Assembly: GCA_013298375.1 (NCBI GenBank)
Contig: JAAFHM010000005.1
Location: 1-30,741 of the forward strand
Length of the DNA: 30,741 bases
Direction: 5' to 3'
From: Ignavibacteria bacterium
Lineage (GTDB): Bacteria > Bacteroidota > Ignavibacteria > Kapaibacteriales > UBA4661
Of this stretch, positions 30,438-30,741 are shown one piece after another. A program made the position numbers and the translations under genes. How positions within the stretch are numbered: the stretch's first letter is position 1; each line of letters starts with the position of its first letter. A model generated the notes under the pieces. That model did no database searches. It had not been told where the DNA came from and worked only from the letters and a program-made list of their open reading frames with translations.

Positions 30438-30741
30438 ATGTCAGAAGACCATCGTTACGAACTCACCGACTACCCGTGGGAACAATCGCCCCTCACTTGA
30501 GCGATAAAAATGGCGACGTTGGTCGCCCATGCGACGATAATCGCCGCTTTATCAATGGTGTCCTGTGGATTACCCGTTTCGGTGCCCCGTGGCGTGACCT
30601 CCCCCGATCGCTACGGAAAATGGGGAACGGTCTTTCAGCAATATAACCGCCGGTCGAACGACGGGCGATGGGAACATCTGTTTGCCCTGATTGCCGAAAA
30701 AGAAGGCATTGATCTTGATTGGGCAGCCGGAGATTCGACTG
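30367..30741 (+). mobile_element. Left part of an IS5-family insertion sequence (continues past the window)
   Basis: The element's transposase frame begins at 30438. A likely left end is near 30367, where CTAG (a YTAR-type target as used by IS5 relatives) is followed by ATCGTGTTGACAAACTGAG, similar in style to IS5-group terminal repeats. TATATTTG at 30393-30400 could be the promoter -7 box. The right end lies outside the window, so the inverted repeat cannot be checked. Confidence 0.5.
30438..30741 (+). pseudogene. IS5-family transposase N terminus with two frameshifts (3' partial)
   Basis: The reading starts MSEDHRYELTDYPWEQ, the PF13340-like N terminus of IS5 transposases, then meets TGA at 30498. 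Restoring one base after 30485 continues 'IAPHLSDKNGDVGRPCDDN' and then RRFINGVLWITRFGAPWRDLP. One extra C in the C-run near 30600-30604 breaks the frame again; after it, 'DRYGKWGTVFQQYNRRSN' and 'WEHLFALIAEKEGIDLDWAAGDST' follow in the first frame. The final Asp may be the first residue of the DDE triad. As written the gene cannot make a full product. Sequencing error at the A and C runs is an alternative to real decay. Confidence 0.75.

Noticed and set aside
1..30741. CRISPR array, rRNA or tRNA genes
   Set aside because: No regularly spaced direct repeats and no recognisable rRNA sequence or tRNA cloverleaf were seen by eye. A tRNA could still be missed without tRNAscan-type analysis.

Overview
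The window carries about 26 coding regions of a Gram-negative bacterium. Lipid A/Kdo genes (an LpxD-like acyltransferase and WaaA), relaxed lipoboxes, a WaaA C-terminal 'GGGF..G.H...EPA' motif of the Bacteroidota/Chlorobi type, DUF4175 next to MoxR, and mostly weak Shine-Dalgarno sequences together suggest the FCB group (Bacteroidota, Chlorobiota, Kapabacteria-like). This placement is an inference; no rRNA or other phylogenetic marker is present.

Layout. (1) 1-639: the 3' part of a plus-strand MDR oxidoreductase. (2) 673-8890: a minus-strand block. From its 5' end it encodes a secreted protein of unknown function followed by a strong terminator, a membrane-anchored rhodanese, enoyl-CoA hydratase, WaaA, a membrane-fused metallophosphoesterase, an LpxD-like acyltransferase, a polysaccharide-deacetylase-like protein, the peroxiredoxin Bcp and a HAD phosphatase. 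The middle genes look like an envelope/LPS set. (3) 9250-16708: plus-strand accessory genes: an SDR, a DUF4197 protein, a VapBC-type pair, a polytopic membrane protein and a DPM-like GT2 flanking a small coiled-coil gene, a predicted PD-(D/E)XK protein overlapping an HI0074/HEPN-like protein, then a MoxR ATPase. (4) MoxR, a large lipoprotein and a 1183-residue DUF4175 protein form a tightly packed unit ending at 22403. (5) 22420-25231 minus: metY then metX, the acetylhomoserine route of methionine synthesis, preceded by a leader. (6) 25397-30093 plus: a lipoprotein joining a c-type cytochrome segment to a PHM-like two-copper monooxygenase, a secreted M20 peptidase, a YbhN-type membrane protein and a TrmH-family methyltransferase. 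(7) 30203-30741: a decayed transposase remnant and the start of a frameshifted IS5-family transposase that runs off the window.

The most striking signal is upstream of metY. A 39-codon ORF (25037-25156, minus) encodes a peptide with a run of Met and Cys residues (MMQMCMMMCCCM). It is followed by a 15-bp terminator hairpin before metY. The 9-mer GTGAGAGCG in the 3' arm of that terminator is repeated exactly inside the leader ORF, just after the Met/Cys codons, so the leader copy can pair with the terminator 5' arm and displace the terminator. This has the parts of a ribosome-mediated attenuator sensing Met-tRNA and/or Cys-tRNA. I see no SAM riboswitch or T-box there. A second terminator lies between metY and metX.

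No rRNA, tRNA or CRISPR array was recognised by eye; a tRNA could be missed without a covariance search.
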